A DNA stretch of 64,000 nucleotides from Candidatus Treponema merdequi. GTDB lineage: Bacteria; Spirochaetota; Spirochaetia; Treponematales; Treponemataceae. Positions 55,808-64,000 of the stretch are shown here, in pieces. The notes below the pieces were generated by a model. That model was not told the DNA's origin and made no database searches. It worked only from the letters and a program-made list of their open reading frames with translations. A program made the translations under genes and the position numbers. The stretch lies in NCBI GenBank assembly GCA_018064525.1, contig JAGHVB010000020.1, forward strand, positions 62,001-126,000, given 5' to 3'. Each line of letters begins with the position of its first letter. Positions within the stretch are counted from its first letter, which is position 1.

Positions 55808-57255
55808 AGTGCCTCCATGATGATGTAAGATCCGTTTTTGTCCTGTGTTATCTGTTCAGGTGGAATTCCGGATTTGATGAGAAGGTCGATGACGCGAGGC
55901 GAGCAGAAGCCGCCCTGACAGCGCCCCATGCCTGCGTTTGTCCGGCGTTTTATTCCGTCGACTGAAACTGGTTTTATCGGAGAGTTTAAGGCGGCGATGA
56001 TTTCGCCTTCGGTTATTGTTTCACAGCGGCAGATTACTCGGCCGTATGCTGGATTTTCTTTTGTGAGTTTTTCTTTTTCTTCCGGTGTCAGTTCTGCAAA
56101 GCGGATATGGTGACGTTCATCGATAAAAGTTTTTTTGCTTTCGATGTGGAGTCCTGCCTTTTCGAGAAGTGAAAGTGCTTCGCTTCCCATTGCGCAGGCA
56201 GCAGAAAGACCCGGAGATTTGATTCCGGCAAAGTCAATGAAACCTTTCGCTTCTGGAACTTCTTCGATGATAAAGTCGTCGATGTTTGAGTTTGCTCTGA
56301 CGCCTGAAAAGTTTCTGATTGAAAGTCCAAGGTTAATCGATGGAACTGATTTTTTTGCAAGTGCTGCAACTTGCGAAAGACCTTCTTTTGTAACTGAAAG
56401 ATCATCTTTTTCTGTTGAAACAGCATCTGGGCCGACAATAATATTTCCGTGGCAGGTCGGTGAAACAAGTATTCCTTTTGTACCGTTTGAAGGACATTGA
56501 AATATTACATGAGACACAAGATCTTTTGCTTCGTGGTCGAGAAGATAATACTGTCCGCGGCTAGGTTTTATTTCGTACTGTGGTTTTGCAACAAGTGAAT
56601 GAATGTCGTCTGCGTAAACTCCGGCTGCATTTATTACAAAGCTTGCATTTACAGTTTCTCCGTTTTTACTTGTGATTGAATAAGCGGAATTGTATTGCGG
56701 ATTGCATTTTTCTTTTTCGATTTTAGAAATTTTTGAAACAAAGAAATTTCTTTTAAGTTCTACCTGATTTAAAACTGCGACTTCTGCAAATGCAAGTGCA
56801 AGTTCCCATGGAGAAACAACGCCTGCAGTCTTTGCATAAAGCGCGCTTGTAACTTTTTCAGAAAGATTTTTTTCGAGTGAATGAACAGCATCTGCGTTTA
56901 ATATTTCAAGTTCGGGAATCTGATTTTCAAGTCCGCGCTCGTAAAGTTTGCGGACTGTCTTATCATCGTTTTCATCAAAGGCACATACAAAAGAACCGCA
57001 CCACGAAACTTTGACATCAAGTTTTTTACAGATTTCGTGCGCTTCGTGATTTCCGGTTCTGTTAAGACGCGCCATCAGTGTTCCGGGTTTTGGATCGTAA
57101 CCGGCGTGAATGATTCCACTGTTTGCTTTTGTAGTTCCACTTGCAACATCATTTTCTGCTTCGAGAACAACAGTACGCAGATTATATTTTGAAAGTTCGT
57201 AAGCAATTGCAGCGCCAGTAACACCGCAGCCGATTATCGCAACGTCGTAATTCAT
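55804..57255 (-). CDS. glpA: Glycerol-3-phosphate dehydrogenase, GlpA-like
   Basis: This FAD enzyme oxidises glycerol 3-phosphate to dihydroxyacetone phosphate. The 483 residues start with the FAD motif GCGVTGAAIAYELSK and have the TKANSGIIHAGYD segment. The C-terminal BFD-like domain has cysteines 409, 411, 446 and 451 for a [2Fe-2S] cluster. GGAGGCGGG precedes the ATG. It is the first gene of the glycerol operon. Confidence 0.92.
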   Translation of the reverse strand: MNYDVAIIGCGVTGAAIAYELSKYNLRTVVLEAENDVASGTTKANSGIIHAGYDPKPGTLMARLNRTGNHEAHEICKKLDVKVSWCGSFVCAFDENDDKTVRKLYERGLENQIPELEILNADAVHSLEKNLSEKVTSALYAKTAGVVSPWELALAFAEVAVLNQVELKRNFFVSKISKIEKEKCNPQYNSAYSITSKNGETVNASFVINAAGVYADDIHSLVAKPQYEIKPSRGQYYLLDHEAKDLVSHVIFQCPSNGTKGILVSPTCHGNIIVGPDAVSTEKDDLSVTKEGLSQVAALAKKSVPSINLGLSIRNFSGVRANSNIDDFIIEEVPEAKGFIDFAGIKSPGLSAACAMGSEALSLLEKAGLHIESKKTFIDERHHIRFAELTPEEKEKLTKENPAYGRVICRCETITEGEIIAALNSPIKPVSVDGIKRRTNAGMGRCQGGFCSPRVIDLLIKSGIPPEQITQDKNGSYIIMEAL

Positions 57256-57307
57256 CCCGCCTCCGTATTTATATGGAATGTGAAATTTTTGTTTAAGAGA
57301 TAATTTA

Positions 57308-57313
57308 ATTATA
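57308..57313 (-). promoter_or_regulatory. -10 box candidate for the glycerol operon
   Basis: The minus strand reads a perfect TATAAT 53 nt upstream of the glpA ATG. The -35 region is weak. A TGGAATTTTGGG motif (57325-57336), like those in other gaps of the window, lies upstream. Confidence 0.45.
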
Positions 57314-57397
57314 ACGCGGTTTAGTGGAATTTTGGGAAAGATTTTGAGATAAATGAGATTTGGTTAAGAACAGAAAAGTTAAAGTTTGTAGTCGAAG

Positions 57398-58210
57398 TTA
57401 GATAAGAAATTTCTGGATTTTGTTTTGAACTTTTGAAGTGCTGATTGTTTGTGATTTTGTTTCAAATGTAACTATTAAGTTTTCGTTGATAAAATATTTA
57501 TTGTTTTCATATAAATCAATTTTTTTCAAAGTTTTTGAAACGTAGTTCATGTCATCCATCATTCCGAAATGTTCCCAGATATATATTTTATGAGTGCGAA
57601 GATTGAGGCATGTGAAATCTGGAAATATTTTTCGATTGTTGATAATTAATGGAAGTTCATAGTGATATGGAATATTGTTTTGATAAAGCGTGTTTGCAAT
57701 GATAAGTTCTGATTTTGATCTTACTCTTTCACCTTTTATTGTGTAATATTCGGAAACATTGTTATCAAAACTTTTTTTTGTATATTCAATGGAATTAAAA
57801 TTTTGTTTTAATTGTTCTTCAGATTGTGTGACAGGATTGATAAATTGTTTTCTTGGATTTTTGATTGAATTGAAAATTTCAGAAAGAGAATCAGGTGAGT
57901 AATTTTGAACAGTTTTGTCTAATTCAAAAATCTGTCTTTCAATTTCATATGCTGCATTTTGGTTGTAATCTCTTTGTGCAATTTTTCTTGCAAGTTCCAT
58001 ATTGTTTTTACGTATATATTTTCCATGTGTATCACATTTTTCGGTGATATGAAAACATTGATACGAGTTCCCATGTTTTTGAAATCGAATATTTCCTTTT
58101 TGCCTGACATGAGATAATTCTGATTTAAGAATTGCCAGTGCTTTGGAAAGTTCTTTACGTCGGTTTTTGATTTGTTCAATCAATGTGTCAGGTTTTAAAA
58201 TTTCAGTCAT
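57398..58210 (-). CDS. PD-(D/E)XK nuclease-like protein of unknown function
   Basis: The 270 residues have a helical N-terminal half rich in Lys/Gln and a C-terminal part that looks like a nuclease fold: SKSELIIANTLYQ (Glu), IFPDFTCL (Asp) and IYIWEHFGMMDD (Glu), with H in place of the usual K. The role is not known; relatives occur in mobile or accessory regions of gut bacteria by my recollection. No ribosome binding site is obvious. A repeat-rich gap lies upstream. Confidence 0.55.
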   Translation of the reverse strand: MTEILKPDTLIEQIKNRRKELSKALAILKSELSHVRQKGNIRFQKHGNSYQCFHITEKCDTHGKYIRKNNMELARKIAQRDYNQNAAYEIERQIFELDKTVQNYSPDSLSEIFNSIKNPRKQFINPVTQSEEQLKQNFNSIEYTKKSFDNNVSEYYTIKGERVRSKSELIIANTLYQNNIPYHYELPLIINNRKIFPDFTCLNLRTHKIYIWEHFGMMDDMNYVSKTLKKIDLYENNKYFINENLIVTFETKSQTISTSKVQNKIQKFLI

Positions 58211-58749
58211 TTTTTGAAGATACTAAAAAAACAGTGAGTAAGGCAAATTTTTTGATGTGTAATTTGCTGAAAAAGAAAATCAATTCTGGAAATGACATCT
58301 GTTCTAAATGGGAAGTCAATTCTGAAAAGGTCATCTGTTCTAAATGGGAAATCAATTCTGAAAAGGTCTTTTGTACGAAAAGATCGATTTTTTCAGATTG
58401 ACTGGTAAAAGTGATGGCAAATAAGTGATTTACTAGCTATTTTTCGGAAATGACTGTTTTTTTATATAAAAAATTATAAAAACAACTTCAAATTCATAAT
58501 TATTGGATATAAAAAGCTATGAAATCTGTATATTAGCTAGTAAATGATAAACATATTATCTGATTTACCAGCCAATTTGCAAAAAATGATCTTTTTTGAA
58601 AGTTAATACAAAGTTTCCGGATATCAGAAGTGGTGAAAAATTAACAAATGATGCCTGCACCAGAAGTGATGCTGGCATCAGAATAGATACAGGCACCAGA
58701 AGTGATGCCTGCACCAGAAGTGATGCTGGCATCAGAAATGATGCAAATA
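58211..58749. other. Repeat-filled gene-free stretch
   Basis: About 540 bp between two leftward genes hold no convincing gene. They contain two tandem repeat blocks (listed separately) and dispersed copies of ATTTACTAGCTA: 58428-58439, inverted at 58534-58545, and a variant at 58563-58574. Confidence 0.6.
58281..58388 (+). repeat. Tandem repeat of 36 bp, about three copies
   Basis: Units begin CAATTCTG at 58281, 58317 and 58353. The first two are nearly identical, including CATCTGTTCTAAATGGGAA; the third diverges at its end. One frame reads a 12-residue repeat (NSEKVICSKWEI type), but no ribosome binding site supports translation. There are no unique spacers, so it is not CRISPR. Confidence 0.8.
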
Positions 58750-58757
58750 TCAGTGAG
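58650..58757 (+). repeat. Tandem repeat of 18 bp, six copies
   Basis: Six units of the form GATGCYDGCAYCAGAAGT run from 58650 to 58757, the last one diverged. One frame gives a hexapeptide repeat (DACTRS/DAGIRN). The array ends across the stop codon of the leftward acyltransferase gene at 58750. Confidence 0.8.
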
Positions 58758-59661
58758 CGTTTCTTATTTTTTCGATTTCGTTGTGCTGTTCTTCGAGGAT
58801 TTCCATTACACGGTCGATTGTGTGCTGTTTTGGATCCGGGTCGTCTTCTGCAACTTTTGCAAGAATTTCATTTCTGAAAGGTTTGCATTCGATTACAGGA
58901 CTTGCTGCGAGAATTATTTCATCTTTGCATACGAGGTCTCTCATCATGTTTTCTGTGTCGGCAGGATTGATGCGGAGACAGTTTCCGTTGTTTGAAACGA
59001 GAATCATTACATCAAAGAGACGAAGGTAGCTGTCGATTTCGCGAAGACCTCGTTTTGTTTCTGGAACTCCAGGACGGTAGCGTGTACCTGCAGGAAAAAC
59101 AAGAATTACTTCGCCGCGTTTTTTACATGCATCCATTGCACGCATTGCAGCAAAGTTGATCTTTTTTGCTTTTAATTCTTCTGCTTTTTTATCTTCTTCT
59201 GAGATGTCAGAGTTCTGAACATTCTGAAGTGAACGGCTCGGATAAACAACTACGCGTGTAAAACCTTCTGTCCAGGCGCGGACGAGAGGATGAGCTTCAT
59301 TTAATTTCATTCCGGCGATGGCAACGATTCTTGAAGCGAGATCTTTTGCCCATTCGTCGCCTTCCTGTTCAAGGCGGTAGATGATTGCAGGAAGGTCGAG
59401 GTTTGAATAATGTTCCATCAAAATCAAACCGCGTTTTCCGGCTTTTACAGCATCGTAGAATGCCTTGAAGTTTTCTTTATTTTCAATTCGGCTTCCAGGA
59501 AGGTGATTTTCTGCAAGCATTTCATAAAGAATCTTGCGTGGAACCGGATTTGCTTTTTCGTATACATTGGTTTCGTCGATTTTTGCAGGTGCTTTAGAGT
59601 TTGACAAAAGCTGGTCAAAATAGTTTTTGTATTTTACGATTAATTCTACCTGTTCTTCCAT
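58750..59661 (-). CDS. Glycerolipid acyltransferase (PlsC/PlsB-like)
   Basis: The 303 residues have the acyltransferase motif HX4D (His84 to Asp89 in EHYSNLD) and a later FPAGTRYRPG motif, which replaces the more common FPEGTRS. It probably transfers an acyl group to glycerol phosphate or a lysolipid. No signal peptide or clear membrane segment is seen. AGGAG precedes the ATG. It follows the TPR-like gene by 18 nt in one leftward operon. Confidence 0.85.
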   Translation of the reverse strand: MEEQVELIVKYKNYFDQLLSNSKAPAKIDETNVYEKANPVPRKILYEMLAENHLPGSRIENKENFKAFYDAVKAGKRGLILMEHYSNLDLPAIIYRLEQEGDEWAKDLASRIVAIAGMKLNEAHPLVRAWTEGFTRVVVYPSRSLQNVQNSDISEEDKKAEELKAKKINFAAMRAMDACKKRGEVILVFPAGTRYRPGVPETKRGLREIDSYLRLFDVMILVSNNGNCLRINPADTENMMRDLVCKDEIILAASPVIECKPFRNEILAKVAEDDPDPKQHTIDRVMEILEEQHNEIEKIRNAH

Positions 59662-59679
59662 ATTATTAACTCCTGAAAT

Positions 59680-60498
59680 TTATTTTATCTTTTTATCGAT
59701 TTCTTTTCTATGCATTATATAATAAAAATAATGATATCCAAGCTGATTTACTTTTTTCATTTTATCAACGAGAAAACTTTCAGGACTGACATTTTCTGCT
59801 TTCTGCAGAAGTTCTGCTGCTGCTGATTTATTTCCATCGTCAAATCGTGACTGAGATAAAAATGCATTTGAGTAAAAGATTTCGGCAGGTGTTTTTGCAC
59901 TTCGGACAGCTCTTTCGAAGTATTCCCTCGCTTTTGTTTTTGAACCGCCGCCGATTGCCGGAGCCTGAAAAAACCACTGGCCTGCATTCATCAGTGCATA
60001 AGAAAATGAAGAATCCTGTTCAATGGCTTTTAAATAATAAGTTTTAATTACAAGACCTCGTTTCATTGCTTCTGCGACCGGCATAAAACCCATGCTGCAG
60101 GAAATTGTGTCTCCTGCGATTGTGTAGAGCCATTTATTTATTCCACTTGATTCATTTGATTCTATAAAAGCATCGAGTTTTTTAACCTGCGGCAGAATTA
60201 AATCTTTAAGTCTTTCGTCTTTCTGGTCTGCTTCGTAAATATAATTGAACTGTTCGAGAATTAAAAATGTCTCGATTGTGAGATATGCCTGTTCTGAAAG
60301 TTCTGTGTCAGAAAGTGCAGTCTTTTTATATGTTTCAATTTTTGAGCATGCAGTGGAACTGTCCAGGCTGAGAAGTGTCAGACGAAACTGCATGACATCG
60401 TTTACAGCTTTTTCGTCATGTGCATTTAAAGTGGAATCTGCCAGTGCAGAAAATTCCACCAAAAAAAATATAAAGATGACTGAAAATATTTTTCTCAT
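59680..60498 (-). CDS. Exported TPR-like protein
   Basis: The 272 residues begin with a signal peptide (MRKIFSVIFIFFLVEFSALA). The mature protein is all helical with TPR-like units, for example ALMNAGQWFFQAPAIGG and TKAREYFERAVRSAKTPAEI. The upstream in-frame ATG at 60534 would lengthen the N-terminus before the signal peptide and is not used. The role is unknown. Confidence 0.7.
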   Translation of the reverse strand: MRKIFSVIFIFFLVEFSALADSTLNAHDEKAVNDVMQFRLTLLSLDSSTACSKIETYKKTALSDTELSEQAYLTIETFLILEQFNYIYEADQKDERLKDLILPQVKKLDAFIESNESSGINKWLYTIAGDTISCSMGFMPVAEAMKRGLVIKTYYLKAIEQDSSFSYALMNAGQWFFQAPAIGGGSKTKAREYFERAVRSAKTPAEIFYSNAFLSQSRFDDGNKSAAAELLQKAENVSPESFLVDKMKKVNQLGYHYFYYIMHRKEIDKKIK

Positions 60499-60686
60499 GT
60501 GAATTACAATAATGTAAATTTTGTCAAAATGCAACTGACTGATACAATACAGCTGTTGAGTTAAGAAAAATGACTATGATTGACCACATTCTGACGGAAA
60601 AGTAAAATCAATAGAAAATTATTTTTTTACTTTCTGACTGTTTGCGGAAAATGCAACTTTCAATTTTTAATGGTGTCTAATTAGTA

Positions 60687-61469
60687 ATGGAAAAAGTTTA
60701 TTATTACAGTGATGAATTGAATGATGAGTTTTCTGGTGTTACGCGAAAGACTGTGACGGTTGATCAGAATTATGTTTACCGTCCGAAAAGTTTTTTGTGG
60801 AATTTTTTTGCCTTCATTATGTACCGCATTGTTATGACTCCGGTTGCTTACTTTTACTGCAAGTTAAAATTTCATTTGAAAATCGTAAATAAAAATGTTT
60901 TAAAGCTTGCCCGTGATGAAAAAGGAAAAAAGCAGAGTTTCTTTTTTTATGGAAATCATACACAGATTCCGGGAGACGGATATATTCCGAATGTAATTTC
61001 TTTTCCGACTGACTGCGGTATTATTGTCAACGCAGACAATATATCCCTTCCTGGAACTCAGAATTTTATGAAAATGATTGGAGCCGTTCCGATTCCAAAT
61101 CAGCTTGCAGGAATGAGAAATTTTACAGCTTATCTCAATAAGCTTGCGTCATCAAAAAAAGCTGTCGTAATATATCCAGAAGCTCATATCTGGCCTTATT
61201 ACACAAAGATAAGACCGTTTAAATCAGATTCATTCAGATTTCCTGTCAGTTACGGATTAAAGACATTCTGTTTTACAGTTACATATCAGCGCCGTAAAAA
61301 TTCCATTAAACCTGATATCACTGTTTATGTTGACGGTCCGTTTGAAGCAGACAAGGCACTTTCAAAAAAACAGGCTATAGAAGACTTACGAAATAAAGTA
61401 TATAATTGTATGGTTGAACGAAGTGCAAATTCTACTTATGAATTTGTAAAATACGTGGAGAAAAAATAA
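60687..61469 (+). CDS. Lysophospholipid acyltransferase-like protein
   Basis: The 260 residues have an acyltransferase-like core with NHTQIPGD, where His91 and Asp97 form HX5D instead of HX4D, and YPEAHIWPY (163-171) in place of the usual EGTRS block. A membrane segment lies near 38-58. The gene is the first of a rightward run with two glycosyltransferases and a further acyltransferase, which points to glycolipid synthesis (inference). Confidence 0.8.
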   Translation: MEKVYYYSDELNDEFSGVTRKTVTVDQNYVYRPKSFLWNFFAFIMYRIVMTPVAYFYCKLKFHLKIVNKNVLKLARDEKGKKQSFFFYGNHTQIPGDGYIPNVISFPTDCGIIVNADNISLPGTQNFMKMIGAVPIPNQLAGMRNFTAYLNKLASSKKAVVIYPEAHIWPYYTKIRPFKSDSFRFPVSYGLKTFCFTVTYQRRKNSIKPDITVYVDGPFEADKALSKKQAIEDLRNKVYNCMVERSANSTYEFVKYVEKK

Positions 61470-62291
61470 ATGATACCGGTAATGTATTGCGGAAATGATA
61501 AAGTATTTGACGGAATGTTGATTTCTCTCCTTTCTGCAACAAAATATTGCAAAGAACCTCTTGATGTCTTCATTTTGACAATGGACCTTCAGGAATTAAA
61601 TAAAAATTATACTCCTGTCAGAGAAGAGTATCGCGCTTTTCTTGAAGAGACAATTAAAAAGGTAAATCCAGAAAGCCGCGTGCGTCTTTATGATCTCAGC
61701 AAACCATTTATGGATGAGATGAAAGACTGTCCGAGTCTTCAGACAAATTATGGTCCATATACTTTTGCAAGACTGTTTGCGGATTACATTGAAGAAATCC
61801 CAAGCCTGATTTTGTACATGGACACAGATACAATCTGTCACGGAAACATTGCAGAAGCTTTTCAGACTGATATGTCAAATTATGAATTTGCTGCGGCAAT
61901 TGATTATCTTGGAAAATTCTTTCTTCATTATGATTATCAGAATGCAGGTGTTCTGCTTTTGAATATGGCTCTCATTAAGCAGAATAAATTTTTTGACCGT
62001 GTCAGAGAATACTGCAGGACACATGAGATGTTCTTTCCGGATCAGACAGCGTTAAACAGAGTTGTAAAGAATAAGAAATTCCTTTCGACCCGTTTTAATG
62101 AACAGAGAACGCTTCATAAAAATACAGTCATTCAGCATTTTTCAAAATCAATCAGATTGTGGCCGTTTTACCACACGGTAAACATCAAGCCATGGCAGAT
62201 TGATAAGATGCACAGCGTGTATAAAATTCATGCTTATGATGATGTTCTTGAAGAGTATGTCAGTTTGAAAAAAAAGTTTGAGGAAAAATAA
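61470..62291 (+). CDS. Glycosyltransferase family 8
   Basis: GT8 enzymes transfer sugars from UDP donors with retention. The 273 residues hold the metal-binding DTD (118-120, in LYMDTDT), the QNAGVLLLNM block and the HFSKSIRLWPF end segment. The start is the base after the upstream stop codon. The sugar is not assigned. Confidence 0.9.
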   Translation: MIPVMYCGNDKVFDGMLISLLSATKYCKEPLDVFILTMDLQELNKNYTPVREEYRAFLEETIKKVNPESRVRLYDLSKPFMDEMKDCPSLQTNYGPYTFARLFADYIEEIPSLILYMDTDTICHGNIAEAFQTDMSNYEFAAAIDYLGKFFLHYDYQNAGVLLLNMALIKQNKFFDRVREYCRTHEMFFPDQTALNRVVKNKKFLSTRFNEQRTLHKNTVIQHFSKSIRLWPFYHTVNIKPWQIDKMHSVYKIHAYDDVLEEYVSLKKKFEEK

Positions 62292-62294
62292 AAA

Positions 62295-63596
62295 ATGCCT
62301 GGTATTGATAATTTTAGTTTTGCAGATCTTTTTAAGAATTTAAATTTTGTGGAATTTGTATCGCTTATTTTCTTTGCATTGTACCTGCCGCGAATAATAG
62401 GATATGTTTTTGCTTTTATTCCGCAGAAAAAACTTAAGAATGATAAGAAAAATAAATTTGCACTTGTGATTCCTGCCCGCAATGAAGGAAAGACAATCCT
62501 TCCGCTTCTTGAATCAATTAATAAGCAGACTTATGACAGAGATTATTTTGATGTTTATGTCATTGTAAAAGAAAAGAATGATCCTGTAATCAATTATGCA
62601 AAACTTGTAAAAGCAACTGCTTATGTTGATGAGACTCAGACTTGTAAAGGTGACTGTCTTAATTATGGTCTTAAAAAAATTCTTAGCGACCATCCGGGTG
62701 TTTATGATGCATTTTCAATCGTAGATGCAGATTGTATTCTTGATGCAGATTATTTTACAGAAATGAATAATGCACTTTCTTCCGGTGCTGATGTAATCAA
62801 CAGCAAAAAATATATTAAAAATTTTTATTTTGGCAGCAAATCAGATGTTACACTGGCAGTTCGTTTCAACAGCCTTATCTGGTATTTTATGGATTCCCTC
62901 GGAAATAAATTTAAATCTCAGTTTGGAATTACAACAATGACAATCACGACTGGTATCGTGATTAAAAGTCATATCATTGAAAAATATAACGGATGGATTC
63001 ATCGTAATACATTGACAGAAGATATGGAATTTCAGAGAGACTGCGCTCTCAATGATTATAAAACAATGTATTATACTCCTGCAGTAATTTATGTCGAAGA
63101 AAGTCCGACTCTTTCAGAAACAAATAAACGCCGTTCAAGATGGATGGACGGATTGACTCATGCAGACTTTTTATTTGCTTCAAGACTTTTTAAAAAACGC
63201 GGACCTAAAGCAATTGTAAATAATTACTTTATGTTCTCTCTCTGGATTTTATATCTTTATGTAGCCATCATGATTGGTTCATTCTGTTTTTATGGAATTT
63301 GCTCGTTACTTTCTTTCAAATCAGATGGACCGATGTCTTTTGAAATGGCAAAGCTTTCATTGATGTCTCTTTGCGCAATTTATACTGCGTTTTTTATTCC
63401 TACATTTTTTGCAGTTGTCTCTCATGCAAAAGAAATGAAACTTAATTTCTTTACGGCACTCATAGTTTTGTTCGGACATCCTTTCTTCTATATGGGATAT
63501 ATTCCGATTGAACTTAAAGCAATTTTCGGAAGAAAAAATGCTGCGGGCTGGGATGAAGTTGCCCGAGTTTCAACACAGATAGAAGAAGTAAAGTAA
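62295..63596 (+). CDS. Glycosyltransferase family 2, membrane-bound
   Basis: The 433 residues have an N-terminal membrane segment (about 18-42), a GT2 domain with FALVIPARNEGKTI, DAD (144-146), LTEDMEF and RRSRW, and three C-terminal membrane segments (about 310-420). This layout suits processive or lipid-linked sugar transfer. It starts 3 nt after the GT8 gene. Confidence 0.9.
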   Translation: MPGIDNFSFADLFKNLNFVEFVSLIFFALYLPRIIGYVFAFIPQKKLKNDKKNKFALVIPARNEGKTILPLLESINKQTYDRDYFDVYVIVKEKNDPVINYAKLVKATAYVDETQTCKGDCLNYGLKKILSDHPGVYDAFSIVDADCILDADYFTEMNNALSSGADVINSKKYIKNFYFGSKSDVTLAVRFNSLIWYFMDSLGNKFKSQFGITTMTITTGIVIKSHIIEKYNGWIHRNTLTEDMEFQRDCALNDYKTMYYTPAVIYVEESPTLSETNKRRSRWMDGLTHADFLFASRLFKKRGPKAIVNNYFMFSLWILYLYVAIMIGSFCFYGICSLLSFKSDGPMSFEMAKLSLMSLCAIYTAFFIPTFFAVVSHAKEMKLNFFTALIVLFGHPFFYMGYIPIELKAIFGRKNAAGWDEVARVSTQIEEVK

Positions 63597-63608
63597 GCAG
63601 GAAGTTTT

Positions 63609-64000
63609 ATGAATTTTTTTGATCTTGCAAGTACATCGCCTGATGTTTTTGAAAAAATTGCACAGGCAGAAAAAGAAGGAAGATTTTCAGACCATCTTGA
63701 TCCGTTAAGCTATGTCGGATGTCTTCCTGTTGATGAAAATTTTCCTTACATTCCAGACTGGTGGACATCTGTAAAATACTGGTGGCGCCGTACATGGTTT
63801 TTGAAAATCTTTACTTCACTTTTAAACAGAAAAATTTTTAAAACAAAAGTTTTCGGAAAAGAAAATCTCAAAGGAATAAAAGGCGCTGTTTATACCTGCA
63901 ATCATATCAATAAATATGACGGACTTGTAATGGTATGGTCACTGCAGCCGAAAAAAATCAAAATCATGACAGCCGATTTCAATAACCGCGAAGGAATGCT
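63609..64000 (+). CDS. Acyltransferase, partial at window end
   Basis: The first 130 residues are visible. They contain an acyltransferase HX4D motif (His99 to Asp104 in CNHINKYD) and a Trp-rich stretch (WWTSVKYWWRRTWF) that may touch the membrane. GGAAG precedes the ATG, 12 nt after the GT2 stop. The gene continues beyond the window. Confidence 0.8.
   Translation, partial: MNFFDLASTSPDVFEKIAQAEKEGRFSDHLDPLSYVGCLPVDENFPYIPDWWTSVKYWWRRTWFLKIFTSLLNRKIFKTKVFGKENLKGIKGAVYTCNHINKYDGLVMVWSLQPKKIKIMTADFNNREGM

Noticed and set aside
58281..58388. 36-bp repeats as a CRISPR array
   Set aside because: The units are directly joined without unique spacers, and no cas genes are near.
58183..58401. Rightward 72-codon frame through the 36-bp repeats
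   Set aside because: It overlaps the start of the leftward nuclease-like gene and has no well-placed ribosome binding site; kept only as a repeat.
58596..58877. Rightward 93-codon frame through the 18-bp repeats
   Set aside because: It needs a TTG start without a ribosome binding site and runs antisense into the acyltransferase gene.

Overview
The window is a chromosomal segment of a Treponema-like spirochaete (inferred). The DNA is AT-rich. RpoB carries Asn at the position of E. coli Ser531, a substitution known from naturally rifampicin-resistant spirochaetes. tuf stands directly in front of the S10 operon, and the alpha operon follows secY without adk, map or infA. The carbohydrate genes suggest a gut or rumen type of lifestyle (inference).

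Layout: (1) 1-10.5 kb: rplK-rplA-rplJ-rplL-rpoB-rpoC, with structured gaps before rplK, between rplJ and rplL, and between rplL and rpoB. (2) 10.5-13.6 kb: a small TSCPD protein, then a leftward esterase/beta-helix pair. (3) 13.7-15.4 kb: rpsL-rpsG without fusA, then a lipoprotein. (4) 15.5-31.3 kb: a long structured leader, tuf, the S10-spc-alpha ribosomal run through rplQ, and a small zinc-ribbon protein. (5) 31.3-40.8 kb: a branched-chain amino acid ABC transporter (livJ, then livHMGF), a CBS-ACT protein, an unknown 486-residue protein, a PTS IIA protein and transketolase. (6) 40.8-46 kb: a palindromic repeat, an RlpA-like protein, an AAC(3)-family protein, a membrane protein, a small heat-shock protein, three tRNAs (Gln, Glu, Ile2) and an exported protein. 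(7) 46-52.3 kb: a GH25 lysozyme-like protein, two copies of a MITE-like palindrome, a GH43 glycosidase, and divergently a tandem pair of sugar-binding-domain/GGDEF proteins. (8) 52.3-57.3 kb: a leftward glycerol operon (GlpA-like, FAD oxidoreductase, DUF1667, GlpK, acylphosphatase). (9) 57.3-64 kb: a nuclease-like gene, a repeat-filled gap, two leftward genes (TPR-like protein and acyltransferase), and a rightward glycolipid-type operon (acyltransferase, GT8, GT2, acyltransferase) running off the window.

The observations most worth following are: a shared 5' leader element, each copy followed by a nine-codon mini-ORF, in front of both rpsL and tuf; the tandem PBP1-GGDEF pair, in which the first protein has an intact GGDEF and the second a degenerate one that keeps its RxxD I-site; a hairpin covering the hsp20 ribosome binding site; duplicated tRNA 3' ends downstream of two tRNA genes; and the paired 115-bp palindromes. 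All functions are inferred from sequence by eye; no database search was run.
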